DNA of 64,000 bases, taken from the NCBI GenBank assembly GCA_019203745.1, contig CP078104.1:2640501-2704500 (forward strand). Reading direction: 5' to 3'. The DNA comes from Chryseobacterium sp. E1 (lineage in GTDB: Bacteria; Bacteroidota; Bacteroidia; Flavobacteriales; Weeksellaceae). Numbering within the stretch: position 1 is the stretch's first letter; every line of letters starts with the position of its first letter. Below the pieces are notes generated by a model. That model did not search any database. It saw only the letters and a list, made by a program, of their open reading frames with translations, and was not told where the DNA came from. Of the stretch, positions 42,195-52,990 are shown one piece after another. Position numbers and translations under genes: made by a program.

Positions 42195-42587
42195 CGTAAA
42201 TCTTATCGTTTTTCAATTCCGCATAAATCTTGTGTAATCTGTTGTCTTATTTTAAAGCGGGCTAATATCCACTTCTATTGTATAACATACACTCAAAGGC
42301 AGTCTATTATTCAATCATCTTTAACGCAAAATCCGCAAAAATTTTTATCAATAATTTATAAACGTTCGCAAGGGCGTTATACTCAGCAAATAAAAGGTGA
42401 TGCTATGCTTTGATGAATCAAATGCCATCGTGAACAAAATATCCGAAAATTTTATTCAAACCCTTTGCGATTCCTGGCGTTTGAAATAAAGATTCTAAAA
42501 AGGACTGCTCTTATATCCTGTTTCGATATAAATCTGTGTAATCTGCAATATCAGTGAGATATTTAAACTTTTAGTTTCTGGTTAAAA
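42195..42587. repeat. Long gene-free region with degenerate repeats
   Basis: No coding region can be supported. ATAAATCT-GTGTAATCTG occurs at 42223-42241 and again at 42528-42545 (one inserted T in the first copy). Between them are stretches of the kind CGCAAAATCCGCAAA and CGCAAGGGCG, and CTTTGCGATTCCTGGCG near 42470. These resemble intergenic repeats that I recall as common in flavobacteria. The region separates the LytTR gene from the aconitase terminator. Confidence 0.5.
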
Positions 42588-42620
42588 ACAAAAAGACAAC
42601 TTCCAAAGAAGTCGCCTTTT
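42588..42620 (-). terminator. Terminator of the 42646 aconitase gene
   Basis: Minus strand: AAAGGCGACTTC, loop, GAAGTTGTCTTT (42619 to 42592), twelve pairs with two G-T wobbles, then TTTGTTTTTAACC. Confidence 0.85.
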
Positions 42621-42645
42621 CTATTAATCGATCTAACAATTAATC

Positions 42646-44913
42646 TTATTTTTCTTGTTGTTTAATCAGATTCAATGCAGAACCGGCCTTAAACCAATCA
42701 ATCTGTTGATCGTTGTAAGTGTGGTTGGCCATGATGATATCTGTGGTTCCGTCTTTGTGAATGAATTCTAAGGTCAATTGTTTTCCCGGAGCAAACTGAT
42801 CAAGATCTAAGAAATTGACAACATCATCTTCCTGGATTTTGTCATAGTCAGCCTCATTAGCGAAAGTGATCCCTAGCATCCCTTGTTTTTTAAGGTTCGT
42901 TTCGTGAATTCTCGCAAATGATTTTACCAATACTGCTTTTACTCCAAGGTGTCTTGGTTCCATCGCAGCATGTTCTCTTGAAGAACCTTCACCATAGTTT
43001 TGGTCTCCTACCACAATGGTTGGAATACCTGCAGCTTTGTAAGCTCTTTGTACAGCCGGAACCTCTCCGTATTCACCGGTTAATTCATTTTTAACTTTAT
43101 TCGTTTCCATGTTGTAAGCATTCACTGCCCCGATCAACATGTTATTGGAAATATTATCAAGATGACCTCTGTATTTCAGCCATGGCCCAGCCATAGAGAT
43201 GTGGTCGGTAGTACATTTTCCGAAAGCTTTGATCAATACTCTGGCACCTGTAATATTTTTACCGTCCCAAGCCGGGAATTCTTCTAACAGCTGAAGTCTG
43301 TCTGAAGTAGGGCTCACGTTCACTACCACACTGGAACCGTCTTCTGATGGAGCCTGATATCCGTTATCATCTACCGCAAAGCCTTTTGACGGAAGCTCGA
43401 AACCTCTTGGCTCGTCAAGTTTTACCTGCTCGCCTGCTTCGTTCGTTAAAGTATCAGTAATCGGGTTGAAGTCTAATCTACCGGAGATTGCAACAGCAGC
43501 TACCATTTCAGGAGAAGCTACAAATGCATGAGTATTCGGGTTACCGTCAGCTCTTTTGGCAAAGTTTCTGTTGAAAGAGTGAATAATAGAGTTTTTCTCT
43601 CCTTTTTCAGCACCTTCTCTATCCCATTGCCCGATACATGGTCCACAAGCGTTGGTAAAGATTCTTGCATTTTCAAATTTTCTGAAAGAATTTAAGAATC
43701 CGTCTCTTTCTGCTGTAAATTTCACCTGCTCAGAACCAGGGTTGATCCCTAAGATTGCTTTTGGTTTTACTCCTTTGGCTACGGCATCTTCCACGATAGA
43801 TGCAGCTCTTGATAAATCCTCATAAGAAGAGTTGGTACAGGAACCGATAAGAGCCCATTCTACTTCTAACGGCCATCCGTTAGCTTCAGCTTTAGCTCTG
43901 AATTCAGCAACCGGAGTCGCTAAATCCGGAGTGAAAGGTCCGTTTAAATGCGGAGTCAGTTCTGAAAGGTTGATTTCTATTAACTGGTCGAAATATTGTT
44001 CAGGGTTAGCATATACTTCAGCATCACCTGTTAAGTGTTCAGCAATTTTGTCAGCAGCATCTACTACATCCTGTCTTCCTGTAGCGGAAAGGTATCTTCT
44101 CATTGAATCGTCATATCCGAATGTAGAGGTTGTAGCCCCGATTTCAGCACCCATATTACAGATAGTACCTTTACCGGTTGCAGAAAGAGATTGTGCCCCT
44201 TCGCCGAAATATTCCACGATACAGCCTGTACCTCCTTTTACGGTAAGGATTCCTGCCACTTTTAAGATGACATCTTTAGCAGAAGTCCATCCGTTCATTT
44301 TACCGGTTAATTTCACCCCGATAAGTTTAGGCATTTTAAGCTCCCATGCCATACCTGCCATTACGTCTACTGCATCAGCACCACCTACACCAATGGCAAC
44401 CATTCCTAGTCCGCCGGCGTTTACAGTGTGTGAGTCAGTACCGATCATCATACCTCCGGGGAATGCATAGTTTTCTAATACCACCTGGTGAATGATACCT
44501 GCTCCCGGTTTCCAGAATCCGATCCCGTATTTATCACATACGGAACTCAGGAAGTTGAATACCTCAGAGTTTTTGTTGATACCTTCCTGCAGGTCTTTAT
44601 CAGCTCCTACTTTCGCCTGGATCAGGTGGTCAGCATGAGCGGTAGAAGGAACAGCTACTTTTGCTTTTCCTGCCTGCATGAATTGTAAAAGTGCCATCTG
44701 TGCAGTGGCATCCTGCATGGCTACTCTGTCCGGAGCAAAATCTACATAAGAGTTTCCTCTTTCATAGGTCTGTGTTGCATTTCCTTCCCAAAGGTGGGTG
44801 TAAAGGATTTTTTCTGAAAGGGTAAGAGGTTTTCCCACGATTTGTCTTGCCGCAGCAATTCTCTCCGGGTAACGCTCGTAAACCTTTTTGATCATATCAA
44901 TATCAAAAGTCAT
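42646..44913 (-). CDS. acn: Aconitate hydratase, mitochondrial type
   Basis: Intact, 755 residues. It interconverts citrate and isocitrate through aconitate. 4Fe-4S ligands are seen in [10 protein letters not shown] and [33 protein letters not shown] and [18 protein letters not shown] are active-site and swivel-domain motifs. The sequence is of the mitochondrial ACO2 type, not E. coli AcnA. A second, unrelated-subclass aconitase (acnB) lies just upstream on the same strand with its own terminator between them. Confidence 0.95.
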   Translation of the reverse strand: MTFDIDMIKKVYERYPERIAAARQIVGKPLTLSEKILYTHLWEGNATQTYERGNSYVDFAPDRVAMQDATAQMALLQFMQAGKAKVAVPSTAHADHLIQAKVGADKDLQEGINKNSEVFNFLSSVCDKYGIGFWKPGAGIIHQVVLENYAFPGGMMIGTDSHTVNAGGLGMVAIGVGGADAVDVMAGMAWELKMPKLIGVKLTGKMNGWTSAKDVILKVAGILTVKGGTGCIVEYFGEGAQSLSATGKGTICNMGAEIGATTSTFGYDDSMRRYLSATGRQDVVDAADKIAEHLTGDAEVYANPEQYFDQLIEINLSELTPHLNGPFTPDLATPVAEFRAKAEANGWPLEVEWALIGSCTNSSYEDLSRAASIVEDAVAKGVKPKAILGINPGSEQVKFTAERDGFLNSFRKFENARIFTNACGPCIGQWDREGAEKGEKNSIIHSFNRNFAKRADGNPNTHAFVASPEMVAAVAISGRLDFNPITDTLTNEAGEQVKLDEPRGFELPSKGFAVDDNGYQAPSEDGSSVVVNVSPTSDRLQLLEEFPAWDGKNITGARVLIKAFGKCTTDHISMAGPWLKYRGHLDNISNNMLIGAVNAYNMETNKVKNELTGEYGEVPAVQRAYKAAGIPTIVVGDQNYGEGSSREHAAMEPRHLGVKAVLVKSFARIHETNLKKQGMLGITFANEADYDKIQEDDVVNFLDLDQFAPGKQLTLEFIHKDGTTDIIMANHTYNDQQIDWFKAGSALNLIKQQEK

Positions 44914-45140
44914 ATCGTATTTTAGTTTTATTCTTTTTCCGTTAATGCTTATTTTTCTTCAATACTGAAAAGAAAAATCATTTTTTATACATCAAAAAAC
45001 GTTCCTATAATCCATAAATGGGGATGATTTTGACTATAAAACCAAGAGATTTTATAACTTTCAATTTAAGAAAAAATAGATTCTGTTTTCCCTGTTTTCT
45101 GAAAAAAAAATCGTAGTTCTCTTAAAATAGAAAGATTCTA
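44914..45140. other. Intergenic region upstream of acn
   Basis: Very AT-rich. I see no reading frame, no exact TAnnTTTG box on the minus strand and no strong hairpin except the acnB terminator beyond 45140. The acn promoter must lie here if acn is transcribed separately, but I cannot place it. Confidence 0.4.
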
Positions 45141-45192
45141 AACAAAAAAACGGAAGATCGTAAATCCCAAAGGACTAAAATCTTCCGTTTTA
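45141..45192 (-). terminator. Terminator of acnB
   Basis: AAACGGAAGAT (45148-45158) is complementary to ATCTTCCGTTT (45180-45190) with a 21-base loop; on the minus strand TTTTTTTG follows. Confidence 0.75.
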
Positions 45193-45231
45193 TATAATTT
45201 TTAAAGCCTTTCGACTTATTGATCAGTTCTA

Positions 45232-48013
45232 TTAATGAGCGCTGGTACTTGTTAATTCCTTAATGGAAGGTACAAAAGTTGTAAGGTCAATACCCTCAAC
45301 AGCCGCTTTATACTCATCAATACTTGGGATTCTTCCGATGATGGCAGAAAGAACAACTACCGGAGTTGAAGCCAGTAAAGATTCTCCTTTTTACGCTCAG
45401 AATCTTCCACAACTCTTCCCTGGAAAAGACGAGTAGAAGTAGCTAAAACCGTATCTCCTTTTGCTGCTTTTTCCTGGTTACCCATACAAAGGTTACATCC
45501 CGGACGCTCAAGGTACATTACGTTTTCGTATTCTGTACGGGCTTCACCTTTTGGAGCGTTGTCATTGAATTCAAAACCTGAATATTTTTCAAGTAACTCC
45601 CAGTCTCCTTCAGCTTTCAACTCGTCAATGATGTTATAAGTAGGAGCTGCTACCACAAGTGGAGCACTGAATTCTACTTTCCCTTGTTGCTTTTCAAGGT
45701 TTCTCAACATCTGAGAAACGATCTTAAGGTCTCCTTTGTGAACCATACAAGATCCTACGAAACCAAGATCCACTTTTTCTCACCACCATAGTAAGAAAGA
45801 TCTCTGATCGTATCATGTGTATATCTCTTGGAAACATCTTCGTTGTTTACATCCGGGTCAGCAATCATAGGTTCTACGATTACATCAAGATCAACAACAA
45901 CTTCAGCATAATATTTTGCGTTGGCATCAGGAGTCAGTGCCGGCTTTTCACCTGATCTGATTTCCTCAATTCTCTTGTTTGCCTTGTCAATTAATCCCTG
46001 AAGAACTTTGTTGTGGTTATCCATACCTTTGTCGATCATGATCTGGATTCTGCCTTTAGCAATTTCCAATGATTCGATCAGGGTATTATCTTCAGAAATG
46101 TTGATGGATGCTTTAGCCTTCATTTCAGCAGTCCAGTCTGTAAATGTGAATGCCTGGTCAGCAGGAAGTGTTCCGATGTGAACTTCAATGATTCTCCCCT
46201 GGAATACGTTCTCTCCACCGAATTGCTTCAGCATCTGAGCCTGAGTAGCGTGAACCACATCACGGAAATCCATATGAGGTTTCATTTCACCTTTGAAAGT
46301 TACTTTTACAGATTCCGGAATCGGCATAGAAGCTTCACCGGTAGCCAATGCAAGAGCAACCGTTCCTGAGTCAGCTCCGAAAGCTACTCCTTTAGACATT
46401 CTTGTGTGAGAGTCACCACCAATGATGATCGCCCACTCGTCTACAGTGATATCATTAAGAACTTTGTGAATAACGTCAGTCATAGAGTGGTATTCACCTT
46501 TCGGGTCACGGGCTGTGATTAATCCGAAATCGTTCATGAATTTCATTAGCTTAGGAATGTTAGCCTGAGCTTTTTTATCCCAAACTGAAGCGGTGTGACA
46601 ACCTGATTGGTAAGCACCGTCAACTGTTGGTGAAATTACAGTAGCAGCCATTGATTCAAGCTCCTGAGAAGTCATAAGACCTGTCGTATCCTGTGAACCA
46701 ACGATGTTAACTTTTACACGTACATCCGAACCTGCGTGTAATACTTTTCCAGGTGTTGTTCCTACAGCATTTCTATTGAAGATTTTTTCTACAGCTGTAA
46801 GACCTTGTCCTTCATGAGAAATTTCTTTTGATGGAGCAAAAACAACAGGAGCCTCAATACCTAGAGTCTGAGCTGCAAATGTCTGTAGTTTTTTACCGAA
46901 TACGATAGCATAAGATCCTCCGGCCTTGATGAATTCCATCTTTTGCGGAGTGAAAGACTTCGTAAGGTCAATCAGTTCCTGATCTCCGTTATATAATTTC
47001 TTTTCTTTTGTATTGATTGTTAAAACAGTTCCTGTAGCTACTGAATAAGCTTCTTCAAGAATAACCTCACCGGCTTCATTACGGACAGGGTTTCCGTTTT
47101 CGTCTACTTTCTTTACCCAGTTTTTAAGGTCGATACCGATACCTCCGGTAACGTCAACTGTAGTAAGGAAAATTGGAGAAATACCGTTTGTTCCTCCCAC
47201 AATAGGAGCGATATTTACGAATGGTACGTAAGGACTTGCCTGTTTACCGGTCCAAAGTGCTACGTTGTTTACTCCTGACATTCTGGATGAACCTACCCCC
47301 ATTGTTCCTTTTTCAGCAATAAGCATAACGCTTGCATCAGGATGTTGTGCCTGTAAAGCTTTGATTTCTGCCTGTGCTTCAGGAGTAATCATGCATTTAC
47401 CGTGAAGTTCACGGTCTGATCTTGAGTGGGCCTGGTTACCCGGAGAAAGTAAGTCGGTAGAAATGTCACCTTCACCGGCAATGTAAGTAACTACTTTGAT
47501 TTCTTCAGCCACTTCAGGAAGTTTAGTGAAGAATTCAGCTTTTGCGTAGCTTTCTAAAATTTCTTTAGCAATTGCATTTCCGCTGTTATATGCTTCTTTC
47601 AGACGGTTGGTATCCGCTTCATAAAGGAAAACCTGAGTTTTAAGAACATCAGCAGCCTGTTGGGCAATAGCAATATCGTTACCTAAAGCAAGGTCTAATA
47701 ATACTTCGATTGATTTCCCTCCTTTCATGTGGGATAATAATTCAAATGCAAAGTCTGGAGTAATTTCTTCTACTACGGATTCACCTAGAATGATTTCTTT
47801 TAAAAACTGAGCTTTTACACCTGCTGCGCTGGTTGTTCCCGGTAGGGTATTGTAAATGAAAAATTTAAGAGAGTCCGTTCGGTCTGCATTTCCTGAATCT
47901 TTGATCTGTGCGATGATTTCGCTTAGTAATTCAGCACTGTCAATAGGTTTTGGATGAAGCCCCTGGGTTTTTCTTTCTTCAATCTCTTTGATGTAATCCT
48001 TATAAATATTCAT
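45232..48013 (-). CDS. acnB: Bifunctional aconitate hydratase 2 / 2-methylisocitrate dehydratase, frameshifted
   Basis: The N-terminal HEAT-like and swivel parts run from MNIYKDYIKEIEERKTQGLH; the catalytic core has GGDSHTRMSKGVAFGADSG and, after a break near 45772, the cysteine region ERPGCNLCMGNQEKAAKGDT. A missing G near 45383 hides the last 50 residues; the true stop is TAA 45232-45234 after ELTSTSAH. Repaired length about 927 residues, normal for AcnB. Same reaction as the acn gene that follows, from a distinct subfamily. Its own -7 box may be at 48191. Confidence 0.94.
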
Positions 48014-48190
48014 AATAGAAGTCTTTCAATATTAAAGGTAGAGTACGTTATTGCTTCTTATTGGTCTGTATAAATACAATTAATGACATTTTGAGATCTC
48101 GCATGTGGATGCAACATTAACCGAATAAGGTCAGCATAATCTACACTTTTTAAAAGTTTTTTAAATTATTAAACAATTCAAAATGCAGCC

Positions 48191-48198
48191 CAAAATTA
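48191..48198 (-). promoter_or_regulatory. Possible -7 box for acnB
   Basis: Minus strand TAATTTTG is an exact match, giving a leader of about 170 bases. In AT-rich DNA chance matches are common, so this is tentative. Confidence 0.4.
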
Positions 48199-48253
48199 CG
48201 AAATTTTACTATTTTATGAGAATGAAATTATTTAGATTCTTTATAAATATGAA

Positions 48254-48285
48254 TTTGATAATTTCTATTTTTGGCCTTAATTTTG
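48254..48285 (+). promoter_or_regulatory. Promoter of the 48293 gene
   Basis: TTTG (48254-48257), 20-base gap, TAATTTTG (48278-48285), both elements of the flavobacterial consensus. Transcription would begin within a few bases of ATG 48293, so the mRNA may have almost no leader. Confidence 0.65.
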
Positions 48286-48292
48286 CGACCCA

Positions 48293-49070
48293 ATGATGAA
48301 TATGAAAAATATCCTGAATGTTTTGTGCGTTTTTATTTCGATTTCTATTTTCTCGCAGACGAAATCTGTGAAGAAAGCCGGAGTGAAAACCGGTGCTAAA
48401 ACAACGATAAAGAAAGGCCCGGTAAAGGCTAAGCCGAATCCTGATCTTGTGGTAATCAATAAAGATCTTCCGGTTCTGATCCCAAAAAGAAAGGGGACCA
48501 ATTTGGGTACGTCAATCAGAATGGAAAATTCATCATCCAGCCGGAATACCATATTGCTGTATTTTTTTATCAAGACTGCAATCTTCTGAATTCTCCTAAT
48601 CCAAAAGTTCGGAAATTCGGAAGCGGGAATTATGCTACGGTAGAAAAAGATATGATTTCGTATCGGGTTGATCAGTCAGGGAAAAGAGTTTATCAGTTTA
48701 AAGATGCCGACCTGGGAAAATGTAAGTTTGAAGAGTATAAACAGCAATTATTTCAGGCTTATATCTTAAATGGTTTCTACGGGATCATTGAAAAATCAAA
48801 ATTTGTCAACGCTGCAGATTACAGACAATATCAGATTTACCCCAATATCAGTACCTGTACATTCTTGAAGGTGATGATGTTGCAGATCCGATGATTGTGG
48901 CATCCAACAATGATAAATTCGGTGTGATTGATGTCAATAATAAGGTGATCATCCCGTTTGAATACTCCAACATCAAAAGAAATTTCAGCTGGAAGCTTGG
49001 AAAAATGTTTGAAGTCACAAAGGACGGCAAAAACTATTATTATGTTGATGCCAATAATAAAACCTATTAG
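48293..49070 (+). CDS. WG-repeat-containing exported protein, frameshifted
   Basis: Signal peptide MMNMKNILNVLCVFISISIFSQ followed by a Lys/Pro-rich segment. A break near 48498 changes frame; after repair the text reads GDQFGYVNQNGKFIIQPEY and, near the end, KFGVIDVNNKVIIPFEYSNI, which are WG repeat units (beta-rich, about 35 residues each). A further break is near 48845. It ends at TAG 49068-49070, about 258 residues. WG repeats usually mediate protein binding; no enzyme motif is seen. It precedes the TPP-controlled receptor but has its own promoter. Confidence 0.7.
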
Positions 49071-49139
49071 ATCTGAGGTACACGCATCGGCCAATCACGA
49101 ATCTCAAAACCACAAAATCAGAAACTCGTATATTTTTTG

Positions 49140-49147
49140 TACTTTTG
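49140..49147 (+). promoter_or_regulatory. -7 box ahead of the second TPP riboswitch
   Basis: TACTTTTG matches TAnnTTTG exactly and lies nine bases before the aptamer, so the RNA starts at the riboswitch. Confidence 0.65.
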
Positions 49148-49155
49148 CACCCGAA

Positions 49156-49226
49156 ATAAAGGGGTGCTTTTACAGGCTGAGATTATACCCGATGAACCTG
49201 GAACAGGTAATGCTGTTTAGGGACGT
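49156..49226 (+). promoter_or_regulatory. Second TPP riboswitch, in front of a TonB receptor
   Basis: AAAGGGGTGC, CTGAGATTATACCC, GATGAACCTGGAACAGGTAA and TGCTGTTTAGGGA follow in the order of the THI element, with CTGAGA at 49177-49182. The aptamer is slightly diverged from the one at 25281 (ACAGGTAATGCTG in place of ATACCAGCG). Downstream, TTCATT (49276-49281) can pair with AATGAA (49300-49305), which holds the receptor ATG. Confidence 0.9.
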
Positions 49227-49300
49227 CCGCTCTATAAGGAACGGAACTGTATAATATCTTATCGATCCCCTTTTATTCATTAAATGTAAAGATTTATAGA

Positions 49301-51415
49301 ATGAAAGGATTATTTTTTTAGGGCTTAGTGTAGGCCCTGTAGCCTTTATCCAGGCTCAAAATACAGATTCTCTGAAAATCAGGGAAATTGAAGCGGTCAG
49401 CTTTACCAAACGACTTCCTGTCGCAAAAGAAATCATCAACGTTCAGAAAGACCTTGACGGGAGAAACCTGGGCCAGGACCTTCCCATTCTTTTGAAAAAT
49501 CAAACTTCCATTATTTCTACTTCCGATGCCGGAAACGGTGTGGGATATACAGGATTTAGGATTCGTGGTGTTTCCGGGACAGCAATCAACATCATGATGA
49601 ATGGGGTCCCATACAATGATTCTGAGAGCCAGGGAACATTTTTTGTTAACGTTCCGGATTTAACGAGTTCTGCCTCACAGATTGTCATCCAAAGGGGAGT
49701 AGGTACATCCAATAACGGGGTTTCCGCTTTTGGAGCCAGTGTGAATGTCATTTCAAGAGAACCTGAAGAAAAGTTTTACTTTAAAACCGATGACAGTTAC
49801 GGCTCTTTTAACACCTATAAATATTCAGCAGAAATAGGTTCCGGAAAGTTCTGGAAAAACCGTCTTTCCGTGATGGGAAGATATACCCATATTCACTCTG
49901 ACGGTTATATTGACAGGGCTTCATCAAACCTGCATTCCTACAATTTTACCGCTCTTTTTGAAGAAGGAAATACCAAATTGCGTTTAATGGCTTTTGGCGG
50001 AAAAAAAAAACATACCAGGCCTGGGGTGGTGTTACCAAAGAAAAATGGGAAACAGATCCTAAATTTAATGGTTCCGGTGCAATCTATGATGCCGACTGGA
50101 AAAATGTTGTAGGGTTCTATGATAACGAAACGGATAACTACAGACAGAACCATTATCAGCTGCTTTGGGAGCAGAAATTCAATGACCGTTGGAATCTGGA
50201 AACCACTTTCCATTATACCAAAGGAAAAGGATTTTATGAAAATTATAAACAGGGTAATGCCTTCTCAAGATATAATTTACCTGATATTATTGAGGGCGGA
50301 CAAACTATAGAATATTCAGATTTTATAAGAAAGAAATGGCTGGATAATGATTTTTACGGAGTAGTTTCCACTCTTTACGGAAAACTTGGAAATCTGGATT
50401 TAAATTTTGGAGCGGTAGCCAATCAGTATTATGGCAGACATTTTGGAAATGTTACCGGAGTTTTCTTCCCACAGATTGATGAGCATGAATATTACAGAAA
50501 CCGTTCTGTGAAGAGTGAAGTTTCAGGTTTTGCAAAAGCTTTATTCAGAATGGATAATTTTGAATTTTTGGAGATCTTCAGCTCAGAAATATTCATTACA
50601 ATACCAAAATCCTGCTGGCCGGTGATAAGGAAGGTGCCAACCTGGATAAGAACTGGTTGTTTTTCAATCCGAAAGCTGGTGTAAATTATAGAATTGACGG
50701 AGGAAAAGTATTTCTGTCTTATGCCCATGCCCATCGTGAGCCGAACAGGGAGGATATCATGGCAAATAATGATGTAAAACCGGAAAAACTTCACGATTTT
50801 GAAGCTGGATTGGAAAAACAGTTTGGCTTTTTATCCGTGACGGCCAATGTGTATTATATGTATTATGTCAATCAGTTGGTGTTAAACGGTACATTGAGTA
50901 ATGTGGGAGCATTTATCAGGACGAATTCAGGAAAGAGCTACAGAAGAGGAATTGAGATTGGTGCCTTGGCAAAATTGTCTAAACAATGGGAGGTTTCAGG
51001 GAATTTAACTTTAAGCCAGAACAGGAATCAGGATTTTAATATCAAAGACGGAAACAGCCCTAAAAGTTTGGGAAATACACAGATCTCATTCTCTCCGAAT
51101 GTGATTGCAAATCTGGGTTTAAAATTCAATCCGACTAAAAACTTCCAGTTTGCTTTGATGAATCAGTATGTAGGGAAACAGTATCTTGATAATACAGAAG
51201 ATAAAAACTTTGAGCTTAAAGATTATTTCCTCACAGACTTCAATGCCCAGTATCAGTTTAAAATTGCCAATAATGATATTGCATTGAAATTAATAGTAAA
51301 CAACCTTTTCAATAAAAAGTATGTGAACAACGGGGCTGTAGACGGAAGCCAGGCGTATTACTTTGCACAGGCAGGAACCAATTTTATGTTTGGTGTGAGC
51401 TGGAAGATTCAATAG
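49301..51415 (+). CDS. TPP-controlled TonB-dependent receptor, probable thiamine uptake, frameshifted
   Basis: MKGLFF then (after a missing T in a T-run near 49319) LGLSVGPVAFIQAQ as signal peptide. The plug has GYTGFRIRGVSGTAINIMMN and IVIQRGVGTSNNGVSAFGAS; the barrel ends AGTNFMFGVSWKIQ. Breaks also near 50010 and 50577. About 705 residues. The TPP riboswitch at 49156 places it in the thiamine regulon. Riboswitch-linked outer-membrane receptors of this kind in Bacteroidetes have been proposed as thiamine transporters, so uptake of thiamine or a precursor is the best guess. No inner-membrane thiamine permease lies beside it. Confidence 0.85.
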
Positions 51416-51472
51416 GTTTGCCGGTTTATCTTTATTTTTATAATGGTATTCCTGTTTTAATAGAAAATAATC

Positions 51473-51500
51473 AAAAGACTGTTTCGGCAGTCTTTTTTAT
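51473..51500 (+). terminator. Terminator after the TPP-controlled receptor
   Basis: AAAAGACTG (51473-51481), loop TTTCGG, CAGTCTTTT (51488-51496), then T's. Confidence 0.9.
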
Positions 51501-51551
51501 ATCCGTTAAATATCTTCAAAAGTCATGAAAAAGTTATAAATTTGCCACCAA

Positions 51552-52302
51552 ATGAATATTTCAGCATACATTTTAGAATATTTAAAACAATTTGGAACTG
51601 CCACGGTTCCAGGCTTTGGTGTGTTTTCTCTGAAAAATTCCAAGGCAATTATCAATTCTGAAAACGGAAGTATCCTGCCTCCGGCCAGCCAGATTGAATT
51701 TGCTATTGATTATGAAGTGCAGGCTGAAGAACTTACCGCTTATATTGCGGAACAGAAACAAATGTCTTTGGATGCTTCAAGAAGTGATCTGAAGATTCAG
51801 ACTGATTTCTGGAAGAAAAAACTGCAGGCAGAGCAGGTTCTCGAAATTCAAAATCTGGGAACGGTTTTTATTGAAGAAGGAGATACCCATTTTAAGGAAA
51901 AAGAGTGGAAGCCGGCCGCCCGGACTTTTACGGGTTGGAAGAAATCCGGTTCTCAGATATCAACAACGGGAAAAAGTAAATGCCTCGGAAAGCCGTGAAA
52001 AGGATTATAAATTTGGGAAGACGATTCTATGGATATTCCTGATCATGATTCCGGTACTGGGAATTGTATACCTTGCCTTCACTCAGGAGGAACTTCTTTT
52101 CGGAAAGAAATCTTTCACAAATGTTTCTGTAAAGACGTCTACACACAGAATCGTAAAAGACACCGCTACAATAATGAAGCAGGAACCGAAAGTACCTGTC
52201 TCGGATTCCTTACAAAAAGACTCACTGGTAAAACCTGTCGGAAAGGGAACAAAGCCTGTTCCGGCTGCTCCAATCAACACTAAGACTAAATGGCAAAAGT
52301 AA
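51552..52302 (+). CDS. HU-CCDC81-like domain protein with one membrane helix, frameshifted
   Basis: MNISAYILEYLKQFGTATVPGF and FAIDYEVQAEELTAYIAEQK fit the bacterial HU-CCDC81 N-terminal domains found in Bacteroidetes. Breaks between about 51900 and 51970 shift frame twice; the middle reads PDFYGLEEIRFSDINNGKK. Next is one membrane helix (TILWIFLIMIPVLGIVYLAF) near residue 160 and a Lys/Pro-rich tail, with no visible SPOR domain. About 250 residues. The fold resembles HU but a membrane-linked role in envelope or division structure is more likely than chromosome packing; this is inference. It overlaps the thioesterase gene by 13 bases. Confidence 0.7.
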
Positions 52303-52832
52303 AAACGGCGTCAGAATCCCTGACCATTATGACCAATATCGTTCTTCCGAACGAGACCAATTCTCTAAGAAACCTTTTTGGTGGTGAACTTTTAGCAAAA
52401 ATGGACCGATGTGCGTCTATCTCTGCAGCAAGACACTGCGAAAGAAGGGTAGTAACAGCTTCCGTAAACCATGTTTCCTTCAATCATCCGATTCCGGAAG
52501 GAGGAGTAGTAGTGCTGGAGTCTAAAGTTTCCAGAGCATTCTCTACTTCTATGGAAGTGTATGTGGATGTGTGGTCTGATGACCCGATCAATCAGAAAAA
52601 AATTCATACCAATTCCGGGATCTATACTTTCGTTGCGGTAGATGAGTTCAACCGTCCAATCCCGATTCCTGATATGATTCCCGAAACTGAAGAGGAAAAA
52701 GAAAGATATGCAGCTGCATTCCGCAGAAAGGAACTTTCACTGATCCTTTCCGGAAGAATGAAGCCTCTGGAATCTGTAGAGCTTAAGAAACTTTTCCAGG
52801 AACCACAGGAATCTAAGAAAGACAAAAAGTAG
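52290..52832 (+). CDS. Acyl-CoA thioesterase (hotdog fold)
   Basis: Intact, 180 residues. NLFGGELLAKMDRCASISAARHC is the conserved hotdog helix with catalytic Asp/Glu region of the YciA/ACOT7 family, followed by NHVSFNHPIPEGGVVVLESKVSRAF. It hydrolyses acyl-CoA to free acid and CoA in the cytosol; chain preference is unknown. Its start lies inside the end of the HU-CCDC81-like gene, so the two are translationally coupled. Confidence 0.9.
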   Translation: MAKVKTASESLTIMTNIVLPNETNSLRNLFGGELLAKMDRCASISAARHCERRVVTASVNHVSFNHPIPEGGVVVLESKVSRAFSTSMEVYVDVWSDDPINQKKIHTNSGIYTFVAVDEFNRPIPIPDMIPETEEEKERYAAAFRRKELSLILSGRMKPLESVELKKLFQEPQESKKDKK

Positions 52833-52856
52833 TAATTATATACTTTATCTATTAAA

Positions 52857-52935
52857 AAATGCTTTTAAACTTTGCTGAGTGCTAACGCCTTTGCGAGCTT
52901 AAAAGCATTTATTTTTGAGGTTTGCGAACTTTGCG
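52857..52935 (+). repeat. Hairpin and TTTGCG-type intergenic repeat
   Basis: AAATGCTTTTAA (52857-52868) is complementary to TTAAAAGCATTT (52899-52910), followed by ATTTTTG, so it can end the thioesterase transcript. The loop has CTTTGCTGAGTGC and CCTTTGCGAGC and is followed by TTTGCGAACTTTGCGGT, a string that I recall as a very common flavobacterial intergenic repeat. Confidence 0.6.
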
Positions 52936-52990
52936 GTAGAATAAATAATCACTTTAGGACTCAGTTCCTATTACTAAATCTTTAAATGAA

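Noticed and set aside
43832..44470. 212-residue reading frame on the plus strand opposite acn
   Set aside because: It is the antisense shadow of an intact, well-conserved aconitase and has no start context or family features.
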